64,000 nt of DNA from Paragorgia papillata (lineage: Eukaryota > Cnidaria > Anthozoa > Scleralcyonacea > Coralliidae). The stretch covers positions 372,001-436,000 of the forward strand of contig JAWNZC010000116.1 in NCBI GenBank assembly GCA_035771165.1. The letters run 5' to 3'. Position numbers and translations under genes: made by a program. Below the pieces are notes generated by a model. It ran no database searches. It had not been told where the DNA came from and saw only the letters and a list, made by a program, of their open reading frames with translations. Shown piece after piece: positions 60,001-64,000 of the stretch (position 1 is its first letter; every line of letters starts with the position of its first letter).

Positions 60001-63000
60001 TTACGTTACGTTGTGACACCTTCCGTTACATTGTGACACCTTACGTTACGTTGTAACACCTTCCGTCACGTTGTGACACCTTACGTTACGTTGTGACACC
60101 TTACGTTACGTTGTAACACCTTCCGTTACATTGTGACACCTTACGTTACGTTGTGACACCTTCCGTTACGTTGTGAGACCTTACGTTACATTGTGACACC
60201 TTCCGTTACGTTGTGACACCTTACGTTACATTGTGACACCTTCCGTTACGTTGTGAGACCTTCCGTTACGTTGTGACACCTTCCGTTACGTTGTGAGACC
60301 TTCCGCTACGTTGTGAGACCTTACGTTACGTTGTGAGATGTGACATATTACTGAAACTTTCACACATTTTCACAATTACAATGTGAATGAACAATTGAAC
60401 ATGGCGTTTCACGCGTGCGATAAACAGCACGCGCAGTTGGGTTCACGCGTGTGCCAATGCGTCAAACGAAAAGGACTGAGTCAATGTGAATCCGGATACT
60501 TTTGCTCTAGTGTAAACGGGGTCTAAATGATAGAGGGAGGCTTGAAGACTGCTCCAAGTGACATTTAGTGTTCACCTTGTTAATTGCATCAGTCAATTCC
60601 AAGTTAGGCAGTGCCTGACTGTCTACTTGATGGACTGATTGACAGACAGATGGGTGGATGGACTGACTGATGGATGGATGGACAGATGGACGAATGGATA
60701 GACCAACAAATGGATGGATCGACAGATGGATGGCCTCTCTGGGAAGGTGCTTGATCATGCTCGTAAAACACACCTCAAAATGGCCAACAAGCTTGGAAAA
60801 TCAAGCACCTTTTATCGAATATCTTACAACAAATATCTAAATTAAATAGTTTTAAATACACTGTGGAAACTAGAAGTGAACAACCGAAAACACTATAAAA
60901 CTTGGATGTTCTCACAATAAATTTTGCAAATGTTTTGTTTGATCATTGTATGTGGTTGTGCTAAGCTGCTCAGCCATGTGAAGTACTACTTCATGTATGC
61001 CAATTATTATGTCTTGATATACTATTTCTCAAAACAAAAATGGTGATGGTCTTGGCCACCCGGATCTTTTTGCAATCAGTCTACTGTAACTTTCCAAGGT
61101 GCCCATTTTACAGCACCTTACATGTACCACTTTTTCAAGCTCTTTTTGTCAAGCTTCTCACTTCTGTTGTTTCTTCCCAGAGAGGCCTGGATGTTATGCT
61201 TGTACCCTGGGCATTTATTGCCTCCATGTTTGGACGTTGGTGAAAATGGCCCTGGCATTTTAAAATAGGGTATCATTTCTATTTTTTGGGTAAATTTTGA
61301 AGAGTGAATCTATTGCAATTCAAATTTTGATAAATAAAATAATTATACTCTATCTGAATTAATTGAGTTTTTAAACCAGGCAATCAGAATATAGAATCGC
61401 CCAGCTGATGCCAGGGCTGGGTGGATGGACGGACAGATGGATGGATGGACAGATGGATATGGACAGATGCATGGATGGATGGACAGAGGATAGACTGATG
61501 GATGGATGGAGTGACAGACTGCAGAGAGGGGAGCAAGAAGGACAATTTCCCCCACAGCCTCGTACTGTATAAATACTAATAATATAAATGTACAAATATT
61601 TCAAATTCAGCCCTGTAGAACAGATAGAATTATAAAAGCCTTCCAAATGCAGGAAATACCCTTTCAGGGAGTCAATAATTTAAATATTTTCAGGGGGGGT
61701 TGTCTGCAAACCCTTTAACAACTAGAGAGGCCTCTACCCGATCATTTGGCCCTGAGCCTCCAGTCGTCTCTCAGTGGACTTGACTGATTGTCATCATAAT
61801 TTGATTGTTACAGTTTTTCTTCATGGTGAAAGGTGACATGTGCCTGAAGGTAATGGAAGGAGGAAAACCTAAAGACGTCAATATTAAAGAAGGAGAGGTA
61901 ATTAGATGTGCAGTATATATTGTAGTAACAGTCTCTCAATCAGGTCATACAGAGATGGGAGGGCAAGAGGGGCAATTTTCCCCAAGGCCTCGTACAACAT
62001 GGGGCCTTAAGGGATAAAAAAAGTTCAAATACAGCTCAGCATTGTAGGTATGAAAATGAGAATAGTGCCCTCAAAACACATGAAATACCCCTTCAGAGAC
62101 CAAATAATTCAAAACAATTCCACGTCCACGTCCCTAGACCTACCTATAAATAATTAATGTGCCTCCACATGACCATTTTGCAATAGGCTTCCAGTTGTCT
62201 CTCTGCAGGCCTGAGGTCATTTAGATATCACATGTGATATGTGCAGCAATGTACAATGCCATTTTTACAAGCATAATTAATAAAAAATTAGCACTGAGTA
62301 GAATTTACTTTAATATGATACTGTGGTATTGATTGATATTAAAAAAACTAAAACGAAATGGAAATACATTGATCTAGTACAGTATCTGTACTTTGTCCTA
62401 CTATGAATTGTAGTTTCCATTCTGTTAAAACCCTATTCTATTAAACTCTATTAAAGTCTTCAAGTATGCCCCTTTCCATTATTGAAAAAAAATAAGCATC
62501 CCCCTGGTTGATTGAATTCCTGCCCCAAATAAAAGCAAGCTCCATTTATTTAAAGTGCCTATGTCATCCTCAGGGACTTTACATATTTATACTAATTGGA
62601 ACATTCTGAGAAGATTTGTAATATATCGATCTTCTCAGGCGAAAATTTCATCATGGATTTTTTTGCCGTTAAAGTTGATGGAAGTGACGTCAAAAGAGGA
62701 ATCTGTAAAGTGGTTTTCATATAGACAAATTCCTCTTTCGACGTCACTTCCGTCAACTTTAACGGCAAAAAAATCCATGAAGATGAAATTTTCGCCTGGG
62801 AAGAGATATTACGAATCTTCTCAGAATGTTTTAATTAGTATAAATATGTAAAGTCCCTGAGGATGACATAGGCACTTAGAAAATAAGTTAGTTGGTTTTA
62901 TAATTTAGAGGTTTTATTAGAACTTGTGAGTAAACCGACCCAAACCCAAACTCACAAAACACTTTTGTGCATTAATTTATTTTAGACTAATTTATTTTTT

Positions 63001-63200
63001 ACATTAGACATTAATTTATGTTTGCTAATGGTGAAATTATATTTCCTTAAAATTTAAACCCGTAGCGTTGGAGTTTTCAGGACTATTTTAAATGGTGGTT
63101 ATAAAACTTCAATTGAATTATGCAACTTGTATTATAGGTATTGCTACTGCCTTGTCACATTCCTCACAGCCCTCAGAGATCAGATAACACTGTTGGCTTG
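57053..63200 (+). CDS. HAAO: 3-hydroxyanthranilate 3,4-dioxygenase, exons 1-4 (partial)
   Basis: Exons 57053-57159, 59280-59361, 61814-61897, 63138-63200 (all GT-AG, phases consistent, 112 codons). The remainder lies beyond the window. HAAO is the cytosolic Fe(II) cupin dioxygenase that opens 3-hydroxyanthranilate to the quinolinate precursor in the kynurenine-to-NAD route. The peptide has [53 protein letters not shown] and [20 protein letters not shown]. Iron ligands His57, Glu63 and His101 correspond to human His47, Glu53 and His91; substrate-binding Arg53 is also present. The N-terminus is about 10 residues longer than human. Introns carry several transposons and two related 20-bp minisatellites. 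Confidence 0.93.
57530..58513. mobile_element. Foldback with GTGACCACGA arrays and telomere-like core
   Basis: TCTAGACTAAAAGTACACTC followed by (GAGTGACCAC)n at the left pairs with (GTGGTCATTC)n then TGTGTACTTTAATTTAGTCGAG at the right. Nested within, GGTTATTACTTTGTGTTTCG (57633) and the inverse AACACAAAGTAATAACC (57799) enclose a GGGTTAGGATTA array. In HAAO intron 1. Confidence 0.6.
57664..57771 (+). repeat. Degenerate telomere-like (TTAGGG/TTGGGG/ATTAGG) array
   Basis: About 17 units mixing GGGTTA, GGATTA and GGGATCA. Interstitial and imperfect, so not a chromosome end; the flanking inverted repeats show it is the core of an element. Confidence 0.85.
58682..59023. mobile_element. ACACACGTAAAA foldback MITE
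   Basis: ACACACGTAAAAACGTGCAA at the left, GATTTTACGTGTGT at the right. Interior rich in GTTACA / TGTTAACA palindromes and CTTGTAACAAGG. Related to 17418-17787 and 63222-63430. HAAO intron 1. Confidence 0.75.
59587..60523. mobile_element. PIF/Harbinger-like element carrying a 20-bp minisatellite
   Basis: GGCCCCGGTAAAAGTATC...GGATTCACATTG and the inverse ...CAATGTGAATCCGGATACTT...GGGGTC, flanked by TAA on both sides (59584-59586; 60524-60526). Sub-terminal CCTTTTCG / CGAAAAGG and CACGCGTG blocks are also inverted. HAAO intron 2. Confidence 0.8.
59905..60337 (+). repeat. 20-bp minisatellite (CGTTACGTTGTGAGACCTTC)n
   Basis: About 21 copies with variants GTGACACC and TTACGTTA; the period is strictly 20. 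It is inside the element 59587-60523. Confidence 0.95.
60640..60735 (+). repeat. GGATGGAC/GACAGATG satellite
   Basis: Short array of (GATGGATGGACA)-type units in HAAO intron 2; a second array of the same type lies at about 61420-61515. The region between holds AGAGAGGCC / GGCCTCTCT inverted segments (60733 and 61180). Confidence 0.8.
62554..62876. mobile_element. ~320-bp near-perfect palindromic MITE
   Basis: AAGTGCCTATGTCATCCTCA with GGGACTTTACATATTTATAC at the left; the right arm is the exact inverse (GTCCCTGAGGATGACATAGG then CACTT). Inner arms include GACGTCA and GCCGTTAAAGTTGA. HAAO intron 3. The flanks do not give a clear duplication. Confidence 0.88.
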
Positions 63201-63221
63201 GTAAGTAACTACAATACAGGT

Positions 63222-63430
63222 ACACACGTAAAAATCTCACAGCTTGTCAACAGGATGTGTTCGCAACAGATCGGTAGCAAGGCTGGGAACAAGTTGTAAC
63301 AATGCTGTTCATTCAAGAAGCTGCTACAACCTTGTTAGCGTCAACCTGTTAACAACTTGTTGAGTGCAGAGCGGTAACAGCTTGTTGGAACAACTTGTCA
63401 TCAGTGTGTTGGAGTCATCAGCCTTGTATC
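63222..63430. mobile_element. Half copy of ACACACGTAAAA foldback
   Basis: TACACACGTAAAAATCTCAC followed by AGCTTGTCAACAGG... is the reverse-complement equivalent of 58815-59023. The other half is missing. Confidence 0.7.
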
Positions 63431-63539
63431 CGGCCGATATCCACGGGATGCTAGATTTTCGTTTTGGATCCTAGAAGTCGTAACTTCAGTATCCAACGAG
63501 ATACAATAAAAATTTCGATAGCGCACAGCCACAGAATCT

Positions 63540-63825
63540 GACGTAACGTCTTACAATGTAACATAATGTCTTACAATGTAACGTAACGTCTTATAATGTA
63601 ACGTAATGTCTTATAACGTAGCGTAATGTCTTATAACATAGCGTAACGTCTTATATAGAGCATGACGTCTTACAATGTAGGGTAACGTCTTACAATGTAG
63701 CGTAACGTCTTATAATGTAACGTAACGTAGCGTCTTAGAATGTAACGTAACGTCTTAGAATGTAACGTAACGTCTTACAATGTAACGTAACGTCTTACGT
63801 TTTGAGACGTTACCCTACATTGTAA
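63540..63825 (+). repeat. 20-bp minisatellite (ACGTAACGTCTTACAATGTA)n
   Basis: About 13 copies. The reverse complement (ACATTGTAAGACGTTACGTT) matches the unit at 59905-60337 at most positions, so these are two inverted relatives of one satellite. Lies just after HAAO exon 4. Confidence 0.92.
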
Positions 63826-64000
63826 CTGCAGGCGCTGTCACAAGCTGTTATAGTTAATTTTAGACATTGCAAGTTGAGATGTTTAGTATTCAAAAGTGGG
63901 TTACTAGATTTCAAGGAGGGATACCAAATTCAGAAACCTGGTATCCCACTTGAATACTGCCGAGAATTTCAAATTTCAAACCCTGGGGTCTCTGACTTTC

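Noticed and set aside
59905..60337. Possible CRISPR or replication-origin iterons
   Set aside because: Strict 20-bp tandem satellite without spacers, inside a transposon-like element in a eukaryotic intron.

Overview
This is intron-rich, AT-rich animal nuclear DNA. The genes have GT-AG introns and animal families: cytosolic malate dehydrogenase, EF-hand calmodulin-like proteins, a membrane-type sulfatase, the nucleolar protein UTP25, a Schlafen-like protein, Mediator MED9 and 3-hydroxyanthranilate dioxygenase. Between and inside them is a dense load of small DNA transposons, SINE-like pieces, a LINE, and micro/minisatellites. The set suggests a non-vertebrate metazoan (cnidarian or sponge grade). 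That placement is inference; nothing here fixes the species.

Layout: 1-182 is the end of an MDH1 gene (+). 1349-5995 and 11279-16471 are two complete calmodulin-like paralogues (both -), with 6 and 5 exons that splice in frame to 175 and 155 aa. 19694-22914 is a three-exon steroid-sulfatase-like gene (+, 568 aa) in which nearly every catalytic and metal-binding residue is replaced, so it looks like a pseudoenzyme. 24141-40985 is a ~22-exon UTP25 gene (+, about 759 aa). 43282-46255 is a two-exon Schlafen-like gene (-, 674 aa) with a predicted membrane helix. 46713-52005 is a three-level nest: a foldback element with 9-bp target duplications contains a CR1/L2-type LINE, which contains a TTAA-flanked THAP-bearing element. 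54457-54840 is a broken retinol-dehydrogenase-like sequence. MED9 (-, 56259-56669) and HAAO (+, 57053 to beyond 63200) are divergent neighbours with start codons 383 bp apart.

The genes look like ordinary housekeeping or signalling genes without operon logic; the only evident shared regulation is the short MED9/HAAO interval. What sets the window apart is the mobile DNA. At least eight different non-autonomous elements can be delimited to the base by terminal inverted repeats plus matching target duplications: 8 bp (hAT-like), 9 bp (MULE-like), TTAA (Kolobok/piggyBac-like) and TAA/TTA (PIF/Harbinger-like). One 9-bp family carries a promoter-plus-first-exon fragment of an unidentified cysteine-rich protein in three copies, resembling Pack-MULE gene capture. 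Very long simple arrays fill introns of the genes and account for all the longest low-complexity open frames.
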